From assembly GCA_021234155.1 (NCBI GenBank), contig JAJEKV010000016.1, forward strand, positions 19,031,412-19,095,411: DNA of 64,000 bases, in the 5' to 3' direction. Each line of letters opens with the position of its first letter. Positions within the stretch are counted from its first letter, which is position 1. Position numbers and translations under genes: made by a program. The notes beneath the pieces are model-generated. The model had not been told where the DNA came from, ran no database searches, and worked only from the letters and a program-made list of their open reading frames with translations. Source of the DNA: Isoetes taiwanensis. Its lineage: Eukaryota; Streptophyta; Lycopodiopsida; Isoetales; Isoetaceae. Positions 47,633-62,690 of the stretch are shown here, piece by piece.

Positions 47633-50103
47633 CCGAAAAGGAAAATGTAGAGGTACAATAACGCTAATGAACCAAGCTCGTTGATACTCATACGGATTTA
47701 CCCCATGTGGGTGATACTTCAAAACGTGTCGATCATGAATTAGCCTTCATGACAACTTATACTGTTTAACGCCGGCCCTCTCATAACAGTCTTTGATGGC
47801 TATTCTTTATATTTCCTTGGAAGTGAGGGGAAGGACGCATCTTTCAGTCATAGCGAATACTATGGCTTTCGCTTATTCCACAATGATGCGATTGAATGCT
47901 GCTGTAGAATATGGCATTGTTATTGATGTTAAGCTGTTTTACAGAAAATTTATCGAATGATGTTGTCGCGAACATGTATTAGGTTCCAGCGACAATAATT
48001 CGCCTATTGTGTCAACATTGATAATTTGCATGGTGGGGCTCTTCAAAGTTGAGCGATGCAACCTAATATTGATGATAGCGAGAATGCATTCTTTCGCTGT
48101 ATCTTTTAATTTGCACGCCAGCCAGGTTTTTCAACGTTGATATGCGAATGTCTATCTCAAAACTACTTTTAATGAAGCAAGAGGCATTTACTAAACAAGT
48201 GAACATTTAATGAAAGTAACATGCCCAGTGACATAACTTTATTTCTTGAAGTCATTATCCATCATCTACCACATAATATGATGCGCTAATAGTGATGACA
48301 GATCGTAAAGCTGTATCTATCATCTAGTAATTACATACAGACAGAATGAGACCATCAATATTGTCAAAGAAATGTTGAAGTTTTGAGAATGGAAAAGAGC
48401 ATTATATCTGATCATTATAAATACCACCACATGCGATAATCCTTTCGAAAAGGGGAAAAATATAACCGTGGAGAATTGTCTTCTGCCCTTCCCCAAAAGA
48501 GCAAAATTTAGCAACTGCTAAAATAAAGAGCAGGATAAAAGTCTTAAATACTATTACATCAGTAACCAAAATAAATGATTTTTCTATATATTATTGGCAA
48601 AAAAGCAGAAGTAAAATATAATGCAAACAGCCCACGAAAAGGAAAAGAAAAGAAGAGAAAGAGGGCCGGAGCAGCGTTCCTTTCGCGTGGCGATGAAGTT
48701 TCTTTCTACCTACACTATTTCAGCAATAACTAACCCGTCAAATCACCGGAACATGTTAAAAATTCAGAGTGAACTTTCATCGTATGCGTTCTTTCCAAAT
48801 CGAGCCCCGCTGCCGACCATGTTATAGCGATTCGTATGAAAAAACCTGGCGATTTTAACGTTAATTGCGACATTTTGTTTTCTTTAATGCATTTCAACTC
48901 TATTCTTCGCTTGGTCTTTGCATTCTTCCATTCTTTGACGGCAAATTTTACGGCGCTTGAAATACCGGCGGTTATTAACAACATGCGACTTTATGTCTAA
49001 TTTATAAACATATGGCTGCTATGTTATTTTGGCGAAAATGCACGGGTATGTGATTTCGGCGACTGCGGTAATAGGCGGGTTGTGCGCATCAAAATAAAGC
49101 ACAATGTTGGCCTTCTAAAAGGTAACTCATATGCCCATGAAGAAAAAGTGAGAATACCTTATAGTTGTCACGACACGTGATATGCAATGTAATGAATGAC
49201 ATTGAAAACGCTTTGGTCGGTCCATTTTTGCAATTCATCATGTTTGTTACGGCACAGAAGAACATTCGAGATTGTTCGTAGCCAACTTCAACTCTTTATT
49301 TGAGTTATTTTTGCTGTAATGCGTCATCCGTAACTGGTCAATTCGCAACTATTAGTAACAAAAATGTTAAGAACATCAAATGATATAAATCTATTTTCCT
49401 TGGCTTTATCTACAATGCGATATCTGTAATGTTACGGTGAACCGCATGAAAGAACAATGCTGTTTTCAATGTGTCAAATAAGCTCGCAGCTCCAACACAA
49501 TGACAAAACTCGAGATAATATCATTTAGTATTAGCATTATATTTTGCAAGCCCGAGCATCGGCTTTATTATCGAAACATACTTATTTTATGGGGCTTAAT
49601 AGCAGATCCGTCTATCTCCATGACTCCGGAATTGAAGAAACTAAGAATAACAACATTTATTTGTGCGTATAAAATCGTCAATCGAGAAAACAGAATGCGC
49701 TGATAGAACCTACTAGTGTTAATGTTCTGGCGCCTTGTTTGCTGCTTGTGCCGACTGTTTTCTGTCATCATTTACGACCTTTTTCTTCCTCGCTCGGGGA
49801 TTCTCCGATTTGGCTAATCTGCTTGCGTATCGAGGAGATGACAGTATGCATTCTGGATAGTGTTGATATGGTGGAATGAACGCTACGCTCAACATTAACG
49901 GAATACGATCATATCAAATGCAGGTAAAGAAATGCGGGGTAAATATGAAAGGATTGAACTAGTTGATTTTTACATTAAAATATTCACTCACCCTTTCGAT
50001 AAGGTTTTGAACTCAGGCATGGCAGGCGATATGTCGCTTTTGAATGCATCTACTAATGAACGGCTTCCTAGTAGACGCGACCACCCGCTTTCGAAATAAG
50101 GCA

Positions 50104-50450
50104 TGTGATAAACTTTTTCCGTACTGGTGGTAGATATGGTGTCATATACAATATGCGTTTCCTTGTGTCGGTAAAATGAACACCTGAAACTTTACTTTTC
50201 CCCTTTGCGGCAATCATGAAATGTGCACCACTTAAATACTAGTGAAAAGCATGTGGGTGCGTCTTTATTTACTGAGTATATGATAAGACTAGGTGTCTTA
50301 TTTTGCGGCGGCCCGGTAAAATAAAGACTCCATTGTGTCAAGCTTGTGCGAGCCTAAATAGATAATATTTTTGCTGGCGAAAAGTGTTACTTTTAATAAA
50401 ATGGAGTGATAAACTCATTGAATAAATAAGACACCGTAATTTTGCGTCTA
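50104..50450 (-). repeat. Mirror copy of the MITE
   Basis: ATGTGATAA..CTTTTTCC, TGTCATATACAATAT and ATAAGACTAGGTGTCTTATTTT (50,283-50,304) align with the left-arm MITE in reverse order. The terminal inverted repeats are no longer recognisable. The copy is about 350 bp against 418. Confidence 0.8.
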
Positions 50451-52784
50451 TGTCACGCTCATGATAACTGGTTATTATCGGACCCTTTCATGCGGTATTC
50501 CGACCGATGAGCTTGGACGCTTCTCTTTTGCATCCTGAAACACAGATCTCATTTTGCCATGAATAATTCGAAGCTTGCATCCGACTTCATTCCCGACCAG
50601 AAAGTCGGTCTGCTGAAGAGCCAGGCCTCTTGATAGCAGAGGGAGCCATTTCACCGGCTTAAAATCATAGCTAATGCGTGAAGCAGAAGTCATCAAAGTA
50701 TTATTGGTACAGTGGTCTGATGCGATAAGATCTAAGCCCGACAAACTAAGATGCGGCAATGCGGAAGTAACTCATTTTGACGACATAAAAAGCCACGATG
50801 GCTGCTGCAATGAAATACGGTGAAAAGAAAACGGCTTTCTTTGCAACGGTGAAGGGCGAAGGCTGCTCGTAAGTTGCGGCATGGGCTTGGGGCATTCGGC
50901 GTGTCTTCTGCTGGGGAAAATTGACGCGGCGTCGTACCGTTGAATATTAATTCGAACCAGGGTTGGTAAGTGTGAAGAAAAAAATTGAAGTATGAACAAA
51001 GTAGTGCTTTGTGCGTGTCGCAGGCTTGTCCACCGAATATCCCAATGGATTTGTGAGCTTCATAACTATTTATTAATTACCTATTCATTTGGAGCTTCTA
51101 TGCGAAGGCTCACGCAATGTCTGCATTATTTGGTGATGAGCATTACTCGAACTCCAAGCTCATGGGGATTTCTTCAGCTTAAGCATCGTTCTTGATATTG
51201 TTGAATTTTGAGATTATGCAACAAATAACTGTGAATGCCAGTATTCTTCGATCATTACGGAATTTGTTCAACGGTATTTTGTATTTCATATTTTTGCTCC
51301 GTGCAACGTACTTCGACTTTAACATTACGGCATCGATTCTACAAGGCCAATGGACTTTTAATGAAGACGACGAAGATGAATGGCATTCGCTGACCGGCTG
51401 AATGTGGGGCACGAGCTTTGACCAGTTATCTTTATGGTGTATGCATCAACTGGCTCATTGTTGTATGACTATATGGTGATTCGATGAATGGCGGCGCGAG
51501 ATTTTATGGCTGTGATTTCCGTGCTTCTAAATGATTGACCCGAGGAAGTCGTCTTGACTTCCATCAATAGCAAAACTGTCGATAATATAGAACGAGTTCT
51601 TGTTCATTTTCATGCTTTATCCAGAGTACCAGATTGCTAAACGCTTGTTAGACGCGCCATCGAACATATAATTTGTATTTGAGCCGTAGGCTGTCTTTAT
51701 GTTTCTTGGTGTCATCATTTTGTGTTTATGAGGATGCAAAGATTCACTTTGACTGGCAACGGCACCAACGGTGTTACGACAAGAAACATACGAAGCTTCT
51801 AACGAGCATTTGTGTGCATCAGTAGTGCGAAAATGACACAGCCAATTACATACGATATTTGGTATTATTATAGCGAATCTTGGTACCATGGTGGGAATTC
51901 AAGTCTCGACAGTATTGCCAATCGCAGTGTTGCCAAAGACAAGTTTAAAACATCAATGAAACGAAATTGTATGGCGTAACCGCCTGTCGCTATATTGCCC
52001 TCGGCTGATGTACTGGCACATCATGGCACAGGGAATTGCCGGCAGCATGCAGTAAAAGAAACGCGTACAAGCGCTAACGAATTGATATCCCAGGCATTTG
52101 CACTGGTCTAATCCGTTGAGCGTTTCCCGTGAGCAAATCTTACGCTGGTCACACCACCTCAAACTGGAATGACCGAAAGTCGGCGGCTGGCGGGGCACCC
52201 GTCTCAGCGAAGAAGGTCTGAAGGCATTGTTCCGATTGACGCAGTGCATTAAGGTGATAGTTGCGCCAACGCTGTTCCAAATGACAATCGAGCATTACTG
52301 CGGGATGGCTGTGACTAAAAATGTTCCTTCGATACCCCGCTTTTTCGGCTTCGCTGGCGAATGCGAAAGATAACCAGGGTTTGTCATCGGTTTAAGACGT
52401 TCACAAGCCGCTGTCAGTTGACATTCCATCGTAGTGATAACAATTCTGCAAATCGCACTGCTCCTGTGAAATGCGTTGGCTGCTAACGCTTATTGATGAG
52501 ATGCGCTCAATAGAAACTGATAGCCGTCTGAAGTTCCTGAGAAAATGAACATCACAGGCTGGCATGTTAGATGAAATGACCTGCTGGCAGCGCAACCTGA
52601 TGCATTATTGACAGCCGAGAATGACATCGCGACCATAAGTTGATTACTGCGGTGATGGCAATCAATGACCGCAGAACGAAACGAGGATGCTGGCGACTAT
52701 CAACTGTAATAGCTCGCACTGGCGAACAGAGAATGGAAGAGATGAACATCTGCTTGGCCCGGGCATCAACGCTTGTCATTTTAA

Positions 52785-54620
52785 CATGCATCGCTTGGTC
52801 GCTTTGTGAAGATAATGATGGCATATGGAAATCGAAGTAACGGAATGCAATATTAACTATTTTGATGGCTGCTGCTTCTTTGCACTGAACTGCTGCTTTG
52901 CTCGGAACTACTGAACAAATCAGCGCAAAGAGATTACGGTGTTAAGGAGAACGAGACCTATACTATGAAATTTTACTGATGCAGCAACAGCTCAACTGGC
53001 GATGACACAGGCCCAGCACCTCTGAACTCTACTTTGAAACGCTTCACATAACTTGCGGGTGATGCAATATAATAAAACAAATACCGGCAAGCTGTCGCAA
53101 ACACCAGTCTTACCTTCTAGCTGAACTGGAAACGTGATGAACGAACTTTGGCACCCTGCTGCGTATTAATGACCGCCAAACGACGACTTCGCGCTAAGCA
53201 AATGGCTTGGCACATACCTTGGGGCGGGCTTAGCGGCAGCGGCGTCGCGGGCGACGTCGGCGAATGGCGTCTTCGGCGTGTGTCATATGAGGCAAGGCTG
53301 AGCAAGTAACGCTTTGTTCTTGACGAAATGTAATCTGCCTTCGGCATTATGAACTGCTATACTGACCCAGATCTTTACCTGAACTCACAGAAACGACACA
53401 ATGAAAATGGCTTTCATGTTTAACAGCAAAATAAAGAATGCTGGCTAAACGAGTAACTATTTACCCACGGGAAGACGCTTCGTGAATGATACTTAAGGAG
53501 AAAGCTGCGGAGAATACCACCCATATGTTGCGCTTGTGGCGTTGACGGAAGGTGAGAATGGGGATGGGTGGAAACGTGACGGGCTTCCACCATATTCCGT
53601 CGATTTCTTCAAAGGAACATGGTCATCATGATGAAACGAATCATCGACTTCGGCTAATGCCGCGACGAGAAAACGACGCCCATTCGCGGCGACAGTATCC
53701 ACAATCGCCGCTTTTCGGCTCGACAGACTATTCACGATTCTCCAGGAGGTGACGCAACGGCATGCTGAAGTTGAGTTTCTTAGCCTGGTAGGGCGATGCG
53801 ATGACATTACCATCGGTGGCCTAATACCGCTCAAAACCACAGTAATCAGTGCAGAAAGTCAATGAATGCTTTCGATAAAGAATCGAGAATCTTCCTCCCA
53901 TCCGCTGCTACTCGATCAACAACTCCACATCATATTGCTGACAAACCGACACACGGTAAAGAAATAAGCTACAACCATAAATAATCGTCAATCAAACACC
54001 AAACATGATAGCGACTTGGTCGATCCATTACATAATTAACATCGCCGCTTACAACGTGGTCCTGTGAGCTACGGCTTTCGTCGAAATTTCACAGTCAACA
54101 ACAGAAAACTTAATGCGCGTAAAAGTAGAGAACACGTAACATAGTACATGCCAAATGTCTCGGAGAATGAACTTCATTCACGTGCGATAGCCCAATAATG
54201 AGCTTCGAATAGATGTTGCTTTCTGAATATAAGTTAAATGCAATGGCTGGTACTTGAGCAAAACCGCCAGTTAACGGAAGTGGGCAAACAACTGCTTACT
54301 AACGAGACGTTTTCTTGATAGCGAGCCGATGATGAGCTACTACTTACGCAGGCTATCAGACTGGGTATTAACGCTGAGTACTGCATATTACGTGCTTCAG
54401 CGAGACCAAAACGTAATGTAAAAGCATGCAGCATATTCACTCGAAGAACCATTCATAACTGAATATTGCTATGAATATCTCCTCGCATTCATTCTGCATC
54501 TATAAACTCGAAGAGAAACAAAGAAACCGGCTTATAACTTTTTGAGGGGACTGCTAAACTCACTGATGACTGGGCAAACCAGAGCCGAGCGAACAATTTG
54601 AGACACCCTTGGTGCGGGCT
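52785..54620 (-). pseudogene. Mirror copy of the SR45 gene, non-functional
   Basis: The start region matches at about 54,617 (GCGGGCTTC, with the initiator context lost). The exon 1 end matches near 54,540 (TTTTTGAGGGGACTGC) and exon 6-7 text at 53,560-53,820 (GGAGGTGACGCAACG, TTTCTTAGCC). The intron 8 to exon 9 junction matches at 53,217-53,340 (GACGTCGGCGAATGG, CTTTGTTCTTGAC). The stop region is near 52,785. Exons and introns are equally damaged, the length is about 80% of the left copy (1.84 against 2.30 kb), and no exon keeps its frame. Confidence 0.85.
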
Positions 54621-55304
54621 TCATTTAACCATCCGTCGGCGAATAACCTAATCGGCGAAAAACGATGCTGGCTGCTTTAACGATCTTGACATGGCTGTCA
54701 TCACCGCTACACTGGGGTGAATGTATGCATATGAAGAATGTGAATACAAAAATATCTTTAATCTTGCGTATTTCCTTCCGCGTTAACCATCCTTCTATAA
54801 AAATTCGAAACTGAAATGAAACTTGAATTATGATAACGGCATTCAAAATATGTGGTAGAAAGATGAATATATAGCCATTGTTGGGCTCGGGAATGAGATT
54901 TACGTTCGAAATTCCATGAATGCTTTCTTCGCCACGTAGTTACATATGTTGGCTTAGCGACGGTAACAATCAGCCATCTTGCCGACTAAAATGATTCAAA
55001 ATATAACCAACGTGCTTTCGGCGTGAATGAAACTTTCACCAGTAGTGTCATTTAAGATGGAGAGGACTAATCGCCTCAGTTGCGCAGCTTAAGCTGCTGG
55101 TGTACGCTATTTATGCATGTACTGCGGAAGTGGAAAGACAACGGAACACACCATGGTGTTTAGTCGTCTTATCGTCATATATAAAGCGTGTGTTCAACTA
55201 AAATGAGAATATGCGAGGCGGCTGCGGCTCGCCATTACATTTTCGATTTCAACAAAATGAAAATCTTCGACTATGAAAACTTCATTGCCGGCCAAAGGCT
55301 GCAA

Positions 55305-56180
55305 CCATCGTTTATACTGTGTTATCGGTTTGCAAAATTGTCTTGCGGTCAAGATAATCTTTATACAATGAGCTGTAGTCGCAAACTGCCCCTGTCCGGA
55401 TTCCGTTGAGCGATTGTCTTTGCCCGGTGCTGTTTTTCGTTTATTCAATTTAAACAAATCTGAGAATCGCTGACCATTTGAAGTTCAATCGATTCTGGCT
55501 TTGCTTCGAGCGACTAGCGGCGTGCAATCAAGCGTAACAATCTTTGAAGCGGTAACAGCAAATCTGAATTCGAAGGATTATCAATAATTTGAGCGCATGT
55601 TGCATGCTTGTTAGCTAGCGCGTCCTTTATTAATCTAAACCTTTTGAGTACGGTGTGTTTACGTGATAGTTGATATTTTGAAGCGATGTTTCCCCAAATG
55701 TGCATTCTGAGCGAATGGAACTTTTAATCACCGTGATGTTTGAATGGCTGACGATAACGACGAGTGAATTGGCTGGCGAATTTCTTTTATTAGGGTTGTG
55801 CATTTCAATATTGGTACGAATAAGACGAAACTGAAAATCTTTGGGGCAAATATTCTGCGTGGCAACAGGAATCGATGGCTGTCGCGTAAAATGACGGCGT
55901 ACGGCTTGACGTCGTGCTGACCTGTTAACCTATTAACAACCGACGACGTTTGAGTCTTGCCCATGACCAGAAGGGCCAGCTTTCGAGCAGGCAAATGCTG
56001 GGTGGAAAGATGTTTGATACTGACTCCAGCGTGCTGACGAATGAAGCAGGTGTTTTGTGGAAGGACTGGCGATAAATGAGTGAACGTGAAGAACTCGACG
56101 CCTCGTAATTGTTGTCTATGTCTGTGTATAACTTCGAAGGTTATGGCGATGGAAGAACTGCATGGAAGAGCATTTCTTCT
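55305..56180 (+). pseudogene. Mirror copy of the VIM fragment, non-functional
   Basis: GGCTGCAACCAT at 55,297-55,307 matches the left-arm initiator region, with ATG now ATC. GTTTGCAAAATTGT, GCGATTGTCTTTGCCC, GTTCAATCGATTCTGGC and AATCTAAACCTTTT (55,633) follow in order. The end AGGTTATGGCGATG and GCATGGAAGAGCA near 56,135-56,170 matches the truncated SRA end. The PHD and RING cysteines are mostly lost and no long frame is left. Confidence 0.85.
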
Positions 56181-59100
56181 GTTAGATCTTTATCTTTACT
56201 TTACTCTGGGCGATAGATGTTATCATATTCCTTTAGAGCAATAACGTGTCATTTGATTTTGTGCATTTCATCAGGCAATTAACTCTCTTTATTAATGCAG
56301 TAAATTTCACCTCAAAAACGTTACTATGCTGCTAACGGGAAGCTCGAAAAGTCTGCGTTTAGCTATTCACTTTAATTTGTTCGGGCTCAAGCCAAAAGGC
56401 TATTGAGGAAATTGCCGGTTAGTTATTGCTTACTGTAAATAGATGCCTTTGCCCAGGCTGGAAACGTTATGGGTAAATAGCGAAAGGCATTGAATATGAC
56501 GCAGGGCATTCAGTAATTCCATCGTGAGCTATATGAGCTTAGTGATTGGGCCTTCATCACGTTCTGATCGATAAATCATCGGCAAATGAGCAGGAAGAGC
56601 TCCCGCTTCTCCGATGGGCCTCTTGCTTAACTATGCTGATTTCGCGGCATCACGGCGTCTAAGCTCGAGAAAACCAGCGTGATAAATCACGGAAAGGTGC
56701 CGAACGGAATTTGACGCCGCATGTAAACAACGACCCCGTTTTTAAGGGCCTGCAGGGCCGTATCCCCAGTATATCCCGTATATTTAGTGTCTGGAGTTTC
56801 AGAATACCAACCGTCGACCTGTAGTTATGTCTACAAAAATTTATGCGGCGTGACGGGCATACAGCTATTCTCTGGCATGAAAATGATGCATAAATGAAAA
56901 GGCAGCGACAACCATTGATATTCCATTTGACAGATTCCTTTTAATTTTGTAGGAATTGCGGAGCCTTAATTTTTTGAGTGATTCCCAGTATTTATTTCTA
57001 GAAATATTTTTTACAAAATTTTTGAGGAGGAAAGGAAGCTTTACAGCACAAGCGATTTTTGAGAGACTGGACGGAGAATGTGAAAAGGCCGATCAATGAT
57101 GCTGAATTGGTGATTTATGTCTGCGCATTTACATTATTGACAATCAGCGATGATCCAGCAAGGAGAACTGTTAATCTTGATAACGTACTTTTGATGACGG
57201 CTTCTGTGAACTTTCAGGCCATTTGGACATATCTTTGGTTGTTGTATTCCATTCATGAACATTTATGATCCCAGCTATGTAACGGCAATCTGCTCCCGTA
57301 AGGAAAATTACTCTCGAGGACAATTACAGCCTCTGCTCTTATGCCGCATCATGTTTTGAAGGGTCTTCTTCGAAGTGGATTGATGTAGCATATTCCATAT
57401 CTTGCAACATATCTTTAGCGATAAAATGGCAATGTGAAATATGATAATGATGTAACAATATAACTCTGTGGTATTTGTATTGTAATTTTTTTTGCATGTA
57501 GCTGCAGGTAGAATATTTCAAATAACAAACCATTGGACAACATATCGTATGAATATATCTGATTTTGGTATCACTAATGTCATGTTAACTATTGAGCAAG
57601 TTTTGTTAATAACAACCGACGCCTACGCATCCTTGACTCTGACTGAGCAGTAGCGACTAAGTGAATTGGTGTGAGCCATTCGTGTCTTCGAAGAATATTA
57701 AAATTTCTTGCAAAATGTTTGAAAATGATAACTCTTGGGCTCCCCCCACTAAAACACAAATGTTCTGAAATGACATTACATGACTCTATTCTAACAATCA
57801 TTCAGAAATCGTCAAAATACCGATGCGAAAAGCGTCGGGGTTTTGTCGAGTAATGGGAATTTTGCGCTGGCATGCTTGAAATAAAGGAGCGACGTCGCTT
57901 TCCTCATTTTCAGCGACATATCGCTTTCATATCTGTTATTTAATAAATGTGACTGGCGAATGAAAATTTGCGCTAATAAAATGCTATATTCAATCACCAA
58001 GAGGCTCAGAAAAACAACCTCAAAAAGCTTACGTCTCATCTGGGGCTGAGCACATGAAGCCGTCACTTCGAAGAGAACCAGCTGCGGTAGAGATCAACAA
58101 AGCGCCTGAAGTGAATAACTACGCTCATGCATTCAGCGTTCTAAGACCGTACAGCTGACAATGCTGACGCTTTCCTAAAAGTATTAATGCGACTGCATCC
58201 ACCTTCTGGTCGCCGTAACGTAGTGTTGCTCAGAAGTTCGGTAAAATCTTTCTTGTTGTCGAAGCTGAAATCTGGGAAGCTTTCACATTCGATGAGGGCG
58301 ATTTGACCATATGCATCGGAAAGATGTCACTGAAGTGGCGTCGAAAATGTAACATAAAGCAAGGCAAAGCAGCCACTGCTTATAACGTTTTTGTGCTGAA
58401 ATGGATCGGAAATTACGGTGGCTATTTCGGCGATCGGACAGAAATTAACTGCGATATACTTCATGACACGGAACGGCGACTATCATCGGCTAAATCAATC
58501 GCTCGAGAATGAAATGAGAATCAAACCTCAATCATTATTGGTCGCCTGAATTTTCATTGCATTGGCATCTCTGTCGTCTCTGCTGTCAATGGAGCCGATA
58601 CGGCGGGCTTTCCCTGCCCATTAAGCTGCCTGTCTTTGCCCGCGAAACCATCTGTAACAATATAATTTAACATCGTGAAGTCTTTCAAAGCGTATTGATG
58701 GTTCACATGTTGCATGGTGCGCGAACTAAAATGAAACACGCTCATTGCATCGACAGACTTGACATTTGTTTTGGAGATAGTGTTAACTGAATGACGACAG
58801 TCGGGGCTACGCAAAAGCTCTTCAAAAATGTTACTATAGAGACGCAAAATGGAAAGAGCGATTAATAAACCTGATGACTCCAAATCAATCTGAAATCAGC
58901 GGGAATAACATTCGCGGCGACAATGTAGCCAGGAACATGTTCTGCTACATTTCGCGTACTACTCGAATGAAGCATTGCGCCGCCAGCTTTAGCGAACGCT
59001 TTGTCGCTTTCTGTCGGTCGAGCACTGAAGCGTCGAGATCTTTGACGGCGATGACGGCCAAACATTCAGGCAGATTGGCGTGAAAAATTCGCATTGACGC

Positions 59101-59354
59101 AGAAATTGGCTACATTATATTGTGAACGACCGACTTCGCTCTATATGCCTTCATCTTTACAGAATATGAACTATCTTTCTATTGAAGACCATGAAATCCA
59201 TCTTTTAAGAACTTGTTTGCATGCGGTAGAACATAACGTTCAATCATATTGATAATAAACTTACCTTAACGAAACGCTGACGCTTCTTCCGTGAAAGTCA
59301 ATGCTGTAATTCTCTAATGGTGAATAGTTATAGCGAGAGATTTCATGTAGATAA

Positions 59355-59440
59355 CACTTAGAAATTATGGCCATTGCCGTAAAATGCCTGGCACGGGTTG
59401 CATGTTCTTGCTAGGCCATTTTAATGATAACCATGGTGTG
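59355..59440 (-). repeat. Mirror copy of the 44-bp hairpin, stems no longer complementary
   Basis: ACTTAGAAATTATGGCCATT (first stem) is well kept, whereas the second stem reads GCTAGGCCATTTTAATGATAACC. The two stems have changed independently. Confidence 0.85.
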
Positions 59441-61700
59441 CCTCTTTACGTTCATGGCTATTGATGGTTAGAGGCCACGGCCCATCAACGGTTAGCTTTC
59501 AATCACCAAAAAGATATTATGTGGCATCTTTGATTGAACTATTTGATATCTCGTCAGGCCAGTGAAAAACTTTAACCACTTTAAGCCATTTCAAAGAAAA
59601 AACAGCAACACCGCGCAATTGAAAACTAGCCGAGGATATTGTTTCCATGATGCGGAAAAAAGCGTTACGGCGGCACGACGCTGGCGCATACGCCCGTGTA
59701 TTAGCAATGTTAAGGAGGGCATATGGAAACTAATGTGGCTATTTGTGAATACTAATATATGCCGGGGAAAGAAATGAGGATACGTTACCGGGCCAGGCGA
59801 TAGGATCCTGGCGGCGATGGCGGGCGAGTCCTTGCGGCTGAGCCAGAAAATACGAACTGGCTGTTTACCCGATATGGTAGGTAAATTTGGCCACTGGCGA
59901 CAGCCATCAGAAAACTTCTTGCCCGGTCTGCGACTATAGTATGGTGCATGACGCTTTCGTTAGTCTGATCTTGTCTGCGATTATGGCGATTCTTCAAACT
60001 ACGACAAGATCCAGCTTCAAGTCGGCTACTCTGTATCGCTGTTTATGAGAGCTGAAGTCATCTCTTTGACTTCATTTTAGCATGGTCATCCGTGCTATGC
60101 CATGATGTTACAACTCGTTATGTTGCATAATGGCAATCTGACACAAAATGCATTTCATTAGTGAATGAAGAGGATTTTTGAAATCATTTTATTACGTGGT
60201 GGTATGACATTTCTTGAGGGATTCAAAGCCCGCGACAACTTGTAAATGAAATTTTTTGGTGTGAAAAGGGTGACCAAGATTTATCTGAAATTTTGAAAGC
60301 TTTTATTTCATCGTCAACATCTTTACATCATCACGTTTTGTTCTTTTTGCATCGAAATGTGAGAGAATGTGGACTATGGGTATACGTTGTTGGCCAACCT
60401 TTGCCAGCGTATGCAGCTGTCCGTACTGGCTTGGGGCTTATTGTGTTGTTCGCGGTATTCTTGCGTAAGCGGTATTTTGATGTTGAATGCATGTTGAAAA
60501 GGCAAAATTACCTGTAACCGATGGGTCGAGCCCAGGCATGACTTCCATTAAATTGTAAGTGAACACATGTCATTTAACGAATGTGCTGAAACATCTGTCT
60601 TTGTTTCCATATTGTGATGTTTTGTTTGAAGTTAGAATTTACCATGGCATGATATTGGTGTACCGAAATTTTATGCGGCATTTCTCTCGCAACACAGCCT
60701 AATCGGAATTTTTATTAAGATGCGTGGTATCACAAAATGATAACTGAGTGGTGAGGTATTCGAGATGACTGTCGATCTCTCATAAAGGTTTATGTTGATC
60801 CCAAAATGTGAAGGCGGTGCGGGTTAGATACGTTAACGTATATATTTATTTATCACCCATTTGATGGTGGGAGCTTCGAAACAAGAGAATAGCGCCAGGG
60901 CGTAACGTGGAGGCCAATATTCGCTGGCAGATACTGGCTAATAACAAATGGACGAATGATGATCAATCAATATTCTAAGAATTAACGAATATTGCAGTGA
61001 CGAAATGGCTTAAATCACGCTTCAAGGTCATGTTTCCGAGCATATCGACATATACTGAATACGCCTGACCCGTGAATGATGAAATATAATATAGGCGATA
61101 GCAAACTCACCTGCGAAGCCGTCACCGATCTCCCGGTGGAATGTGGATGAGTAAAAGGTAGCGATTAAAGCGTGTGGCGCTGCTTTTGTGGCTCTTTCTG
61201 GCGTAATATATCTGGAAATTTTGCTTGTGCTTTGACGGTGATCCCAAATAGCTTCAGTAGTGTTAAATGCGTGTCGGTATACTGACGATCGATATTTGAC
61301 GTCACAGGAATTGGTGCCCTGGTGTTGCGTAAATGCATCTCAACAACCAGAGTGAACACCAGGCTGTTGATGTCATTGTTGTTCAGGCGTAACCACGGTT
61401 GCTTTTTATCTTTGCTCAGGCGTGGCACTCTGCGATGTTTGGGGCGTTGCTAATGTTCACGGTGTTAATTGGCCTGATAATTATGATAGCCGCCAGCGCC
61501 GATGTGCGCAAATCTCACATACATCTCGCATGTACGTAATAGCATCGCTTAGATGCTGGCCGGACTGAAGATGAATTGTCATCCCGCGAAACTAAAGTTG
61601 TCTGCAGTAACAGGCACTGGCGATAAAGCTGTGAAGTCGCCGGTCCGGCTTATGAGCGGATGCCGATCGGCATTTACGTACATGTTCTTTGAGCGTTATC

Positions 61701-62690
61701 GATGCATTATATTTATGGAAGGAAGGAAGGCGCTTTGTCATCGCGGGGAACAGCCTCGTTATGAGACAATAGCGGCGACAGCTGCTTGCCGGTGGAAGCA
61801 GCCGGCACCGGCGTGGCGACTGTCATTCGCCCGACAGCTATCTGCTAAAATCTTGGCTCTGCCAAATATATCTTTGATCGTACCGCGCTGCCGTGGTACT
61901 AATCGGCATCTCCGGCGTGGTACAAAGTGACTTTTCGGCGATCCCGGCCCTCACGGGCCGGTATGCTGGCGCGATGATGTTCATCGACAATGTAGAGCGA
62001 AAGAATGAACGTCTTGAGGCATTATGCGGCCGGTCGGCTTTGGCTTATTTGAGCAGTGTGAGATCATCCTCAATATTTTCCGGATTTCGTCGCTGATGAA
62101 ACAATCTTTCTATCCACCTGCGCATCACCATCTTGGAGTAGAGAATGAACCGCACTTTCGGCGACGTGGCTGGCTGGTGTCTAGCAATGAGCGTTTTGTT
62201 TTTATGCTCCTAGGCGTCGAACTGCCCCGGCGTCTGTTCCGCTGACGTCACTAATCACTGCATCTCTGCGACCGCTGATGCTCTTACCTGCTTGAGCCTA
62301 GCTGTAGCATTTTCTCTAAACCACTTTACAGCGATGTCATCAAGCTGCCCGCTGTGAAATCGAAATCGATGAGAGACTGGGGATTTCTACGCACACAGAG
62401 GTAAAAGCTGACTCGACCGAAATAAGACGACGATGAAACGACAATGGCCTCGCCAGATATTTATTGCATGGCTAAGCTTTCCCTTTCTTTGTCGCCATGG
62501 CGGTCAGGCGCCTCGGCGGAAAACTGCAGGTACTGTGAGTGGCGATGACGTCCGGTGTCGATATGTGAAGGCATGAAGAACGATGAAATGCAGTCTGTCG
62601 GTGTTAATGATGAGCTCAGCGCCATCAATATCGAGACACCCGATCTCTGGTGGAGACCAGTACTAAATTCACCTTCGTTACGAATAGCAT
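61701..62690 (-). repeat. Mirror copy of the LINE 3' part
   Basis: GATGCATTATATTTATGG, then three GGAA units and GGCGCTTT (61,701-61,736), match the LINE tail, which has five to six units in the left arm. AGTGTGAGATCATCCTCAAT (about 62,056) and GAACCGCACTTTCGG (about 62,145) match the LINE body. Confidence 0.85.
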
